DNA from: Eisenbergiella tayi
GTDB lineage: Bacteria; Bacillota; Clostridia; Lachnospirales; Lachnospiraceae
Length of the DNA stretch: 34,282 nucleotides
Direction of reading: 5' to 3'
NCBI RefSeq assembly: GCF_001881565.1
Contig: NZ_MPDJ01000009.1
Location: forward strand, 249,568 to 283,849
Shown here: positions 1 through 8,955 of the stretch, piece by piece
How positions within the stretch are numbered: the first letter of the stretch is position 1
Layout: the number at the start of each line of letters is the position of its first letter
The notes under the pieces: model-generated
Told to the model about the DNA's origin: nothing
The model's input: only the letters and a program-made list of their open reading frames with translations
Databases searched by the model: none
Made by a program: the position numbers and the translations under genes

Positions 1-43
1 CTCACTTTTTTATCTTCTCCCTTCGGCAGCGTCGGTTCGATAG

Positions 44-3000
44 CTATTTCATAACAGAGAGCGTGTTTTTATAAATGCGGCACATCATGTGGGAGGGGTC
101 CTGCTGCAGGGCTTGCTCCAGAAAATGGTGTGCTTTTTCGAGGCTGCCCAGTCCTATGTTGCCAAGAGCCATCAGATAGCAGCAGTGCGCTTTGTTTTTT
201 CTGGTATAGTCTTCGTCGAAAATCAGGAAATCCGGCAGAGATACGGCAAAGTATTCGATCTTTACCTGATCTTTAAGGTGCTGTTCTCCATAATCGATGA
301 GACGGTAGAAGCGGGCTTTGGCTTCCCGGGTGCTGCCAAGCTTTTGATAGGCCAGTCCCTGGTACATGATCATGTCCGCGGGCTGATCGTTGTAATACAT
401 GGCTCCGGCGGGCTCGTCGGTTCCTGTGGTGGCGCGCAGGAAGCATTCCCGGGCCTCTTCCGGTTTTCCGAGGGATTCCAATGTCAGTCCCAGATGGTAA
501 TATATATGGTTGTCTTTTGTTCCCTCCAGCTTTCCTTCTCCCAAGTTTTCGGGATAAACAAGCGCTTTTTTCAGGAGGTTTTCGGCGTCTTCAAAGCTGC
601 CGCGGGCCTGGGCCTTCTTTGCCATTTCCAGTAAGGCCAATGTATATTGGGTGGTGATTTTTCCTTCGCCGCCTTCCCATGGATGGAAGCTGTGGCCCAT
701 GATGCATTCATATGCCTTTTCATGTTCTCCGCACAGGTTTACCAGGGTAATGTACTCAATATACAGGTCATCTCTCTGTTCAATCAGTTCTCTGTGTGCT
801 TCGTATCCGGCAAGGCGTTCCTCAAAGCTTTTGCCCAGTTTCTTGTACAGCTGGTCCAGCTCCAGGAATATACGGACATCCCCGGTATCCAGGGCAAAGG
901 CTTTTTCCATTTCTTCCTTCGCTCTGACGGCATCCTTCTTCTTATTATAGTAAACCAGGGACAGGTTTCTGTGTACCGCCGCGAAATCGGGATCCGTCTT
1001 TGCAGAGGTTTCCCAGAGTGCACAGGCTTCCTCCCACTGCAGCTTATCATAAAATAAATTGCCGAGATAATAGGGAGCCTTCGCCGTACATCCGCGGGAG
1101 ATGGCAAATCGCAGCACAGCGATATCCTCCGGCTTGTTGGGGAAGCAGTAATCGGGGGCGCAGTTCTCCGCTTTTTTCAGCAAAGAGTCCGCATCTTCTC
1201 CCATACAGCCTGCATAGTATGCCCTGTAGTAACAGAGCATCGGGTATTCCTCTATGCATTCGCCGAGCAGCGCAGCGGCTTCGCCGTAAGCCCCGGCCTC
1301 TCCGTAATCACGGGCTGTCATCAGGTAGTTTTCCCGGAAGAAACGCATCCTGGCATTCAGTTCTTCCCGCATTCTGCGGTCATTATTATGTAAAATCACC
1401 TTTTCATTGCCGGAGAGGAAATCAAAGGGATCCAGGGCGAGATTTTCTTCTGCCCAGGCTTTTGCCTCCTCCTTTCGGTCGAGCCTGCGCAGGATATATG
1501 CTTTCAGCCCTCTTGCCTTGATGTTATGGGCGTTTTTGACAAGGGACTTTTCCACATGCTCCAGAGCCTTTCCGAATCTTCCCGCTTTACAGTCTACAGC
1601 CGCCAGATAGTAGAAGGACATCTCCTGCTGCTCGCTGCTCCATGTCGCTTTAAAGAAAGAATCATAGGCCAAATCCTCTTTTCCCTGATATAGCTGTGAA
1701 AGTCCCAGCAGATAATAGGTTTCGCTGTTATAGGGATTGGGATTCCTCTCGATGAGACGTTCCAGGGCTTTCTTAAAATAGGTTTCTGATTCCGCAAACC
1801 TTCCCCTTCTCATCAGCAGGGAGCCATAGGCGTTATTGATGCGGATATCCCCGGGATCCCGTTTTAGCCCCTCCAGGTAATAGGGATCCGGCAGGTAGGT
1901 GGCATGGCGGTACTGTTCAATATGAAGGCCGGTAAGGTAAAGCTCCTCACAGGTCATGATCTCTTCCGGCGCTTTCGCCGCCTTTGCAGGTTCCGGCAGT
2001 TCCGGTATGGTAACCGGATCCGGCCGGTATTCCACCAGGCATCTTCCTTCCGCATATACAGCAAGACAGAGTTCCTCTTCCTTCAGCCCTTCCTTTTCCC
2101 ATTCCTTTTCAAAGATATCCTCCGGTGAAATTACCGCATTTTCTTCAAAAAGTGTTTCTCCTGCGGCTGTCAGGCGGATTACCGCCTTCTCATAAACACC
2201 GGTGGCATAAACCGCCGTCCGGATCCTTTTCCCGTCATAAGATAAATGCACGGCCGCTTCCGTGGTGGCGTTTTTCACCTGCCCCACCTTCTTGTATGGC
2301 ATAAAATACTGTTTAAAGGTCTTTTCCTCAAAGGGCTTCAGCCAGGTGAAATCAGGCTGGTTATCCGTATATACCCCGGTCATCAGCTCCACATAGGGGC
2401 CGTCCTCATCCGTCAGGTTCCTGTCCCAGGCACGGCCGAAATCCCCGCAGCCCCAGGTCCACTGCTTCTTGCCGGGAGAAATATGATGATCCGCCACATG
2501 CAGGATGCCCGCTTCTTTTCCGTAATCATAGCCTCCTACAAAATCATATTTGGATTTTTCCGCCATATATGAGGTAGGTACCGGAATATTTTTATAGCGG
2601 CTGATATCCACGCCCTCGCTGTAATCTTTTTTATAATACACTCCCGTGGCTATGGGGAACCGGGATACGTCCCTCTTTCCGTGATCCATGACCGCATGGA
2701 CATCCGGAGGGAAAATGGACTGCGTATTCTCGTTTACCGGAACCGCCGGATTCGCCCACCACAAAAAGGTCTGGGGCATGGACGTCCGGTTATACAGCTG
2801 GCCGGTTATTTCAATATATGCCTTCCCCGGATACAGGGTTATTTTTGCAATCCCCTTGGTCCCGTACATCTGATCCACATCATGCACAAGGACGGATTTG
2901 CTGCCGTCCTCCCCCTCCGACAGCACATAGTCCACAGGAAGAAAAGTGGTAGGCCTGTGATGCTGGGGCCAGTTGAATTCAATCCCTCCGGAAATCCATG

Positions 3001-3325
3001 GCCCCGTCAGCCCCACCAGAGCAGGCTTTATCACATGGTTATAATAAACAAAATCATATCCGTTCGTCTTATCATACGCTCTCTGGATCCTTCCTCCCAG
3101 CTGAGGCAGCACCATAACCTTTACATATTCATTTTCCAGAAAAACAGCGGTATATTCCTTATCCGTCTTCGTATTGCTGATTTTTTCCACCGCAGGATAG
3201 GGATAGACCTTTCCGCTGCTTCCCTGATATACCCGTTTATCCAGAAACATCGGATTCTTTTCCGCTTCCCCTACTTCATAAGTAGGTATGATTACCTGTT
3301 CCACCCAAACCTTCGCTTCGCCCAT
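44..3325 (-). CDS. DUF5107 domain protein with C-terminal TPR array
   Basis: The protein has about 1093 residues. The first ~350 match the DUF5107 family, which has a galactose-mutarotase-like beta-sandwich fold; the visible stretch includes VMVLPQLGGRIQRAYDK and GGIEFNWPQHHRPTTF. From about residue 480 to the end there are many helical tetratricopeptide repeats (for example MRRGRFAESETYFKKAL and YYHLGLTLESLGKPEEA). There is no signal peptide or membrane segment, so it is probably cytosolic. I chose the ATG at 3325 because GGAGG lies 5 nt upstream; an ATG at 3328 and an upstream TTG at 3388 are alternatives. It is divergent from an AraC regulator. Family members often sit with glycoside-use genes, but no reaction is established, so sugar binding or processing is inference. 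Confidence 0.88.
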   Translation of the reverse strand: MGEAKVWVEQVIIPTYEVGEAEKNPMFLDKRVYQGSSGKVYPYPAVEKISNTKTDKEYTAVFLENEYVKVMVLPQLGGRIQRAYDKTNGYDFVYYNHVIKPALVGLTGPWISGGIEFNWPQHHRPTTFLPVDYVLSEGEDGSKSVLVHDVDQMYGTKGIAKITLYPGKAYIEITGQLYNRTSMPQTFLWWANPAVPVNENTQSIFPPDVHAVMDHGKRDVSRFPIATGVYYKKDYSEGVDISRYKNIPVPTSYMAEKSKYDFVGGYDYGKEAGILHVADHHISPGKKQWTWGCGDFGRAWDRNLTDEDGPYVELMTGVYTDNQPDFTWLKPFEEKTFKQYFMPYKKVGQVKNATTEAAVHLSYDGKRIRTAVYATGVYEKAVIRLTAAGETLFEENAVISPEDIFEKEWEKEGLKEEELCLAVYAEGRCLVEYRPDPVTIPELPEPAKAAKAPEEIMTCEELYLTGLHIEQYRHATYLPDPYYLEGLKRDPGDIRINNAYGSLLMRRGRFAESETYFKKALERLIERNPNPYNSETYYLLGLSQLYQGKEDLAYDSFFKATWSSEQQEMSFYYLAAVDCKAGRFGKALEHVEKSLVKNAHNIKARGLKAYILRRLDRKEEAKAWAEENLALDPFDFLSGNEKVILHNNDRRMREELNARMRFFRENYLMTARDYGEAGAYGEAAALLGECIEEYPMLCYYRAYYAGCMGEDADSLLKKAENCAPDYCFPNKPEDIAVLRFAISRGCTAKAPYYLGNLFYDKLQWEEACALWETSAKTDPDFAAVHRNLSLVYYNKKKDAVRAKEEMEKAFALDTGDVRIFLELDQLYKKLGKSFEERLAGYEAHRELIEQRDDLYIEYITLVNLCGEHEKAYECIMGHSFHPWEGGEGKITTQYTLALLEMAKKAQARGSFEDAENLLKKALVYPENLGEGKLEGTKDNHIYYHLGLTLESLGKPEEARECFLRATTGTDEPAGAMYYNDQPADMIMYQGLAYQKLGSTREAKARFYRLIDYGEQHLKDQVKIEYFAVSLPDFLIFDEDYTRKNKAHCCYLMALGNIGLGSLEKAHHFLEQALQQDPSHMMCRIYKNTLSVMK

Positions 3326-3414
3326 CATGTCCTCCATTCCTCTATCTTGTCTTTTTTTGCCGCGGCCGTTTTCCGTTTTCACTTCCAATCACCGCCCTAT
3401 ATGAAGCAATATAA

Positions 3415-3426
3415 AGCATTTATGCT
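3415..3426. repeat. Short inverted repeat in a divergent promoter region
   Basis: AGCAT-TT-ATGCT is a perfect 5-bp dyad about 90 bp upstream of the DUF5107 start, next to a TATATT that could be its -10 box on the minus strand. It may be an operator, but a dyad this short could be chance. Confidence 0.25.
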
Positions 3427-3472
3427 AAAAATACATTACTCTTAGTTGCGGTCTTATTTATATTTTTTGCTA

Positions 3473-3501
3473 TTGCATTTCCTGCCGGCGAATCTTAGAA
3501 T
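3473..3501 (+). promoter_or_regulatory. Sigma-A-type promoter of the AraC gene at 3624
   Basis: TTGCAT, a 17-bp spacer, then TAGAAT. It predicts a start near 3508 and a leader of about 115 nt. The rest of the divergent interval (3329-3623) holds no other gene I can support. Confidence 0.5.
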
Positions 3502-3593
3502 AGGTCTAGGGAAGTTATATGCCCTGTGGCGGCAGATAAATGGGACAGGCGCCCGTCCGGCCCGCCGCCCGCGGGAAAAAACAGATAAAAAAA

Positions 3594-3616
3594 GCAGGGG
3601 GATGCCCTGCAGGAGG
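3594..3616 (+). promoter_or_regulatory. Hairpin abutting the Shine-Dalgarno of the AraC gene
   Basis: GCAGGG (3594-3599) pairs with CCCTGC (3605-3610) around a 5-nt loop. AGGAGG (3611-3616) follows with no gap, 7 nt before the ATG at 3624. The hairpin does not hide the AGGAGG but could affect ribosome access. Confidence 0.4.
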
Positions 3617-3623
3617 AAAAAGC

Positions 3624-4484
3624 ATGAAATCCTGTGAAAATTTTGTTTCGGATAAATCGCAGTACTTTATTTATTCTCCCAGCAAAACAGCGAGGGATAT
3701 TTTCCTTTATCCCCTGCAGTGCGGCCGTTTCCTTTATGAGCCGGGTTATTATCTTCGCAGGGACTCCTACGATAATTTTCTTTTGATGTATGTACAGAAG
3801 GGGGCATTCATGCTGGAGCTGGACGGGACGGTTTCCCCTGTTGCGGAAGGGGACTTTGTCCTGATAGACTGCTATAAACAGCATATTTATTATACGGACA
3901 CCGGCTGTGAATGCCTCTGGTGCCATTTTGACGGGATTACCGCCCGCGGATACTACACTAATATAGTATCTCATCTGGGCAATTCCTTTTCTCTGCCGAA
4001 CCCTCAGCCCACGGTGAGCAGGCTGGCTTCCATTTATGATACCTTTTCCACGGGGAAGGCCGTTAGGGAGGCATTGGTATCCAAATATCTGACCGATATT
4101 CTCACCGCTTTCCTCCTTCATTCCCCGCAGAAGGAGAACTCTCCGGATTACACGGGTATGGCGGAGGAAATCATCGCCTATATCAATGAGCATTTCGCCG
4201 AAAAATTTTCCGTTGAGGAACTCGCCGCCCAGGCCGGGCTAAGCCAGTACCATTTCATCCGTGTCTTTAAGAAAGAAACCGGATTTACACCCCATGAATA
4301 CCTTAACAATACACGTATGATGACAGCCCGCTACCTTTTGAAAAATTCCCGGCTACCTGTAAAGGATATCTGCTTTAATACGGGGTTTTCCTCGGAAAGC
4401 GTATTCTGCAGCGCCTTTAAGAAACACCAGGGGCTGACTCCTGCTGAATACCGTCTTCTGAAAGGTTCTGAAGAAGCGCGGTGA
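3624..4484 (+). CDS. AraC-family transcriptional regulator
   Basis: This is a 286-residue regulator with an N-terminal cupin-like sensor (roughly 30-140, including VAEGDFVLIDCYKQHIYY) and a C-terminal double helix-turn-helix (about 185-280: FSVEELAAQAGLSQYHFIRV and VKDICFNTGFSSESVF). Such proteins bind a small ligand, often a sugar, and control nearby catabolic genes. The ATG is set by AGGAGG 7 nt upstream. It is divergent from the DUF5107/TPR gene, the likely target by position. Its last 68 bp overlap the 3' end of the convergent diguanylate cyclase gene. The ligand is unknown. Confidence 0.92.
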   Translation: MKSCENFVSDKSQYFIYSPSKTARDIFLYPLQCGRFLYEPGYYLRRDSYDNFLLMYVQKGAFMLELDGTVSPVAEGDFVLIDCYKQHIYYTDTGCECLWCHFDGITARGYYTNIVSHLGNSFSLPNPQPTVSRLASIYDTFSTGKAVREALVSKYLTDILTAFLLHSPQKENSPDYTGMAEEIIAYINEHFAEKFSVEELAAQAGLSQYHFIRVFKKETGFTPHEYLNNTRMMTARYLLKNSRLPVKDICFNTGFSSESVFCSAFKKHQGLTPAEYRLLKGSEEAR

Positions 4485-6504
4485 TTTCCGGATCATACCA
4501 GCCGTCATTCTGTTTCAGCCGGAAGCCGTCCGAATTTTCGGATACAAAGGCATCCACTGCCGCAATCACCCGTGAAAGAAGGGGAATATCCCTGCCCGCA
4601 AGACCCGCAGGCCATCCGCTTCCATCCCAGTGCTCCGTGTAATGCAGCACATAGCCTGCCGCTCCCCGGTATTCCCCGGACGCGGACAGAATACGGTAGC
4701 TGTTATCCGTATGCCTCCGGTTAATCCCGGAAAGCATGATTTCCTCTTCATTTTTCATATTGGACTGGAACAGGCTGCACAGCCCTATTTTACGCAGTCT
4801 GTAAGCCTGCTTTAAAAGCGCCTCATCGCCCGGGCACAAAGCCGCGGACAGCTGTTCCAGCGCATGTTCTTCCTTCTCTGTCAGTTCCGTCACAAGCCCT
4901 TCTTTGGCAGACGCTTCAATAATATTGGCAACCGTCTGCTGTTTCATTTCTTCACTCTCCGTCAGCTTTCTCCGGTACATCATCTGATCCGCCGAACGAA
5001 GGATAACCGCTATGGAATCCTCCTTCTTTTTTTTGACTCCATAGCCGAAAGAAGCGGATATCTGCGCTCCCCGGATATTTTCAGCCGGAAATCCTTCCCT
5101 GATACGCGCTATAATTCCTTCGGCGTCCTCTTCCGATGTATGGGACAGCAGCAGTGCAAATTCATCCCCTCCCACGCGGGCCAGGATATCGTCGGCCCTG
5201 CATACCCCCGCAAGGCTTTCAGCAACTCTGCAGATCAGCTGATCTCCCACATCATGGCCGAATACATCATTCACCAGCTTCAGCCCGTTTACATCACAGC
5301 ATATGATGCACAGAGGATAGTTGCGCTTCACGTCCAGCCTGCGCAGTTCTTCTGAGAAGAAGCGTCTGTTATACAGTCCCGTCATGGAATCGTGGAAACT
5401 GGTATACTCCGCCTCCTTACGCTGCTCCTCCTTTTTGGCTATATTCTTCACTATGATCGTAATGCTGTCCGCAATCCCGTTAAGCTCCGCATTGTAAAAG
5501 CCCGCCTCCCGATATTCCTCCGGACACCCGCGGACAACGTTCTCAATCCGTCTTTTTAATTCCAGGATAGGTCCGCCGAAACGGTAAAGCAGCACCCGGC
5601 TGAGAAGGAAGCCAAACAAAAGCGACAGCCCTGCGAGCATGAACAGCAGATGCACCATATTCCATACAATAGGCTGCGTAACCTCCCTTGCATCAATAGC
5701 GGTGCACACAATAAAATCCGTTCCCGGGAACTGTTCAAAATAAGCCATGGCTTTGATGCCGTTCTTTTGATATTCTCCGTAGCTGACTTTACCTGCAATA
5801 ATTTTATCCCAGGAATCCTTTTCCATATAATTCAGAATGGTGTCGTTAATATACCTTTCATCCGGGTGAATGAGCACTTTGCCTGACAGATCCGTAATAA
5901 AGCTTCTCTGTGAAGCATACTGGTATCTGGTGCTCAGCTGTCTGGAAATCAATTCATTGGAGCAGTCCACCGACACGGCTCCCACCACATTTCCCTCGTC
6001 ATCCACCAGCTTCTTGCTCTGGCTGAACAGCCATTCCCCGTTGGCGGCGTCCTCATAAACGAGCCTGGCAACCCCATCCGAAGCGACGGCCGCCTGATAC
6101 CATGGCCTGTCTGTGGGATCATAATTATCAGGAATGTCATAGTTATTGATATAAAGCCTTCCGTCGGCATAGCCGGAATAGATATAGGTGATATTACTGT
6201 TATCCTTAAGAATAGCATCGTAAATTTTCAGGACAGCGGCCGGATTCCCGCTGCCGCCATTGACGATTGTATCCGCCCGGGACAGAATATTGACGATGGA
6301 CTCATTTTCATGAAACATTCCTTCTGTATAAATAACAATTTGGGCATTGCATTCTCTCAGGGAATTACCGGCGTTTTCCATATTTTTCTTATAAAGGATA
6401 TGTAGGAAAACTCCTGAGAAAACAAGAGATACCGTCGCCAGAAAAGCAAAGCTCATCAGGAATATCTCTTTTTTTATAGTTAACGCTTTATGTCTGAATT
6501 TCAT
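4417..6504 (-). CDS. Membrane diguanylate cyclase (CACHE-GGDEF) with degenerate HD-GYP-like tail
   Basis: The 695-residue protein has membrane segments near 14-38 and 280-305 flanking an extracellular double-CACHE sensor (DRPWY at 132-136 is typical), then a GGDEF domain at about 365-515. The active-site GGDEF is at 445-449, and RADD at 436-439 is an intact inhibitory I-site, so it probably makes cyclic di-GMP. The tail (about 545-680) resembles HD-GYP: HWDGSGWPAGLAGRDIPLLS is present, but the HDxGK position reads YRLRK, so the metal-binding HD pair is lost and phosphodiesterase activity is unlikely. The start has GGAGG 7 nt upstream. The stop at 4417 lies inside the convergent AraC gene. Confidence 0.9.
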   Translation of the reverse strand: MKFRHKALTIKKEIFLMSFAFLATVSLVFSGVFLHILYKKNMENAGNSLRECNAQIVIYTEGMFHENESIVNILSRADTIVNGGSGNPAAVLKIYDAILKDNSNITYIYSGYADGRLYINNYDIPDNYDPTDRPWYQAAVASDGVARLVYEDAANGEWLFSQSKKLVDDEGNVVGAVSVDCSNELISRQLSTRYQYASQRSFITDLSGKVLIHPDERYINDTILNYMEKDSWDKIIAGKVSYGEYQKNGIKAMAYFEQFPGTDFIVCTAIDAREVTQPIVWNMVHLLFMLAGLSLLFGFLLSRVLLYRFGGPILELKRRIENVVRGCPEEYREAGFYNAELNGIADSITIIVKNIAKKEEQRKEAEYTSFHDSMTGLYNRRFFSEELRRLDVKRNYPLCIICCDVNGLKLVNDVFGHDVGDQLICRVAESLAGVCRADDILARVGGDEFALLLSHTSEEDAEGIIARIREGFPAENIRGAQISASFGYGVKKKKEDSIAVILRSADQMMYRRKLTESEEMKQQTVANIIEASAKEGLVTELTEKEEHALEQLSAALCPGDEALLKQAYRLRKIGLCSLFQSNMKNEEEIMLSGINRRHTDNSYRILSASGEYRGAAGYVLHYTEHWDGSGWPAGLAGRDIPLLSRVIAAVDAFVSENSDGFRLKQNDGWYDPEITALLQNLSEDGIQQESAPGVS

Positions 6505-6587
6505 TATACTCCCTCCCGGCCAGGTTATTTCTTCCGTAAATAAAAAAAATAATTCTTATTATAACACGTATGAAGGAAGAAACAAAC

Positions 6588-6618
6588 AAAAAAAAAGATG
6601 ATACCGTTAAGCATCATC
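6588..6618 (-). terminator. Intrinsic terminator after the PAS-GGDEF gene
   Basis: On the minus strand GATGAT (6618-6613) pairs with ATCATC (6602-6597), followed by nine T residues (6596-6588). It lies just after the stop at 6635 and separates the two cyclase genes. Confidence 0.75.
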
Positions 6619-6634
6619 CTTTCCCCTATATTTC

Positions 6635-8830
6635 TCACTGCATTCGCTTGAATTCCGAGATATCAAAGCAGGTAAGCAGCCATGCATCACGGTCTCCCCA
6701 CTTCATTGAGGCAGACCGCGCCTTGGTCCACACCTGATACTGCGGATTGTAGATTTCCCCGTTACCTCCTGTGAGAGGACAGCACTCACAGGGAGTGTCC
6801 CGGCAGAAGAAGGCCTGGTAGCAGATCATCCCTTTTCTGGCGCTGGGATCAAGAACTCTTGTTTTATGATTCAGATACAGAAGCCTGTAGCTGCCATCCT
6901 CAATGACATAAATATAAGCGTCCTGTACATCAAGAATCGTGTTAAGCCGGATTGTCATCTGCCGTTCCCGGTCAATGCTCCTCTTTTTCTGAAGGAAGGT
7001 AGTGAGAAGCTGGGAAATCAGGGACAGCATGCCCACCTCTTCCTTTGTCCACATCCTCACGCCGGTACATTCATCAAATCCCACGAATCCCCGGAACACT
7101 TCTTCTTCCCGGATCGCGCACTGCAGGGTGGAACGGATACCCTGCCTCTCGAACAAGGCTACCTGCACCGGCTTCAATGAACGGATATCCCGGCAGTAAA
7201 ATACGGAGCCGTCCCGGAACAGCTCCTCATAGCCCTCCAGCCCCTCATAAGAGACTCGCTGCAGTTCCTCTTTCTGAGGTTCAATCCCATCGTTGCACCA
7301 CTCATAGGTATTATTGGCATATTTACCATCATCTGTATTCTCAAAAATATAAGCGCGGCTCACATCAAAGCGTTTGCCCACAATTTCCAGCACCAGCTGA
7401 ATCGACCACTCCAGGTCACTGGTATCATAAAGTATCTGGAATACATAATTAACCAGATCACCGGGCGCCCCCGAAGTTCTCTGATCGGAATCAATGGCTG
7501 CCCCCAGGGAGGAATAGCTTTTCTGTTCCTTTTCTGTCCCTTTCTGTGAATGAAACAGCCTGTATTGATTCTTCCCGCCGCTCTTTGCCTCATATAAAGC
7601 AAGATCCGCACTGTGGTAAAGGGACTGGAAATCCCTCCCGTCCTCCGGATAAAAGGCCACGCCCACACTGCAGGTAACCTCAACCGTCTGCTTTTCATCC
7701 TTAAACAGGTTGCTGAACATGGAAAGCAGGTTCCTTGCCTTTTCTTCTCCTAATTCACGGGAAGGGATATTCTTTAAAAATACAGTGAATTCATCTCCTC
7801 CAATCCTGCCCACCACATCACTCTGCCGGGTCAGTCTCTTCATTCCGGCAGCCAGCTCCGAAAGCACCGCGTCTCCGAATAAATGCCCGTAGCAGTCATT
7901 AATCTGTTTGAAGTTATCGGTATCTATCATAAACAGCGCACAGATTTCCTCCGGCTCCTCCTTCAGATGCCGGCGGATCTGCTTCTCTGTTTCCTCTCTG
8001 TTGTAAAGTCCTGTCAGGGCGTCTCTCTCCGCACGGCGGCGGAGGGCATCAATCATATTCTTTTCCTTGTCAATATCCGTGATGACTCCTACCGCCTTCA
8101 GCGGCTTTCCGGAATCCCCATACTGGGCCGTAGCACGGATCCTGCACCATATGTAATTTCCGTCCGCATTCTCTATACGGATTTCTTCCGTGGTATAGGA
8201 CGTTCCCTGTCTCACATCCTTCATCTGCTTTTTCAGCGTTTCCACATCCTCCGGATGAATGTGAGGGAACTTTTCTCCGTTTCCGATCCCCTGATACCTG
8301 GCTTCATAGCCGAATTTTTTTGCCCAGTTGGAGGAAAAAATCAGGGTATCGGCACAAATATCCCATTCAAAAATAATATCTGTGGTCTGATCCATTATAA
8401 TCTTATGGCGTTCCAGGGACAGACGCAGTTCTTCTCCGGCATTGCCGGATTCCGTAACATCCAGCATAATACAAAAGAGCTGATTTCCGCCCGTCGCTTT
8501 CCTGACAAGACGGACGCTGTCCGCAGCCCATTTATAGCTGCCGTCCTTACATCGGATCCGGCAGTTGACAAAAGCTTTATCCTTATCCTCCGCAAGGGAC
8601 AGCATTCTTTCCATAACATCCTTCTGATCCGCCGGATGAAGCATTGCCGTAAAGCTGCAGCCGAATTGTTCCTCCAGCTCCTCCCGCCCGAAACCGGTAA
8701 GCTCCAGAAATCCCTGGTTAACTTCCGTCATTATACAGTGCTCATCCTGTCCGCACAGAAAGGCGCCCCCGGGGATATTATTAAAAAGATCCTGATATTC
8801 ATGGCTGTGTCTTTTTCTCTCATTATCCAT
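6635..8830 (-). CDS. Cytosolic PAS-PAS-GGDEF-GAF-PAS diguanylate cyclase
   Basis: The 731-residue protein has no membrane segment. Two PAS domains (about 10-130 and 140-258; WCRIRATAQYGDSG is typical of a PAC segment) precede a GGDEF domain at about 265-425. The active-site GGDEF is at 344-348 and RQSD at 335-338 is an I-site, so it probably makes cyclic di-GMP under feedback inhibition. A GAF-like domain (about 455-615) follows, then a PAS-like domain (about 625-731) with a cysteine cluster, CYQAFFCRDTPCECCP, which may bind metal or sense redox state (inference). AAGGAG lies 10 nt before the ATG. It has its own promoter and terminator. Confidence 0.9.
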   Translation of the reverse strand: MDNERKRHSHEYQDLFNNIPGGAFLCGQDEHCIMTEVNQGFLELTGFGREELEEQFGCSFTAMLHPADQKDVMERMLSLAEDKDKAFVNCRIRCKDGSYKWAADSVRLVRKATGGNQLFCIMLDVTESGNAGEELRLSLERHKIIMDQTTDIIFEWDICADTLIFSSNWAKKFGYEARYQGIGNGEKFPHIHPEDVETLKKQMKDVRQGTSYTTEEIRIENADGNYIWCRIRATAQYGDSGKPLKAVGVITDIDKEKNMIDALRRRAERDALTGLYNREETEKQIRRHLKEEPEEICALFMIDTDNFKQINDCYGHLFGDAVLSELAAGMKRLTRQSDVVGRIGGDEFTVFLKNIPSRELGEEKARNLLSMFSNLFKDEKQTVEVTCSVGVAFYPEDGRDFQSLYHSADLALYEAKSGGKNQYRLFHSQKGTEKEQKSYSSLGAAIDSDQRTSGAPGDLVNYVFQILYDTSDLEWSIQLVLEIVGKRFDVSRAYIFENTDDGKYANNTYEWCNDGIEPQKEELQRVSYEGLEGYEELFRDGSVFYCRDIRSLKPVQVALFERQGIRSTLQCAIREEEVFRGFVGFDECTGVRMWTKEEVGMLSLISQLLTTFLQKKRSIDRERQMTIRLNTILDVQDAYIYVIEDGSYRLLYLNHKTRVLDPSARKGMICYQAFFCRDTPCECCPLTGGNGEIYNPQYQVWTKARSASMKWGDRDAWLLTCFDISEFKRMQ

Positions 8831-8881
8831 GTCTATCCGTCTCCTTGCTCAAACTATATTTATTACTGTCGTAATGAATAC

Positions 8882-8910
8882 AGTATAGCAAAAGCGATCG
8901 GAAAAGGCAA
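8882..8910 (-). promoter_or_regulatory. Promoter of the PAS-GGDEF gene
   Basis: On the minus strand TTGCCT, a 17-bp spacer, then TATACT. Just downstream an imperfect dyad (TACTGT...ACAGTA) covers the start region. This suggests the cyclase gene is transcribed apart from the upstream radical SAM operon. Confidence 0.6.
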
Positions 8911-8955
8911 CGGCGTATTCCACTGCCAATTTACGGAAACAGCAGTTTTTCAGCC

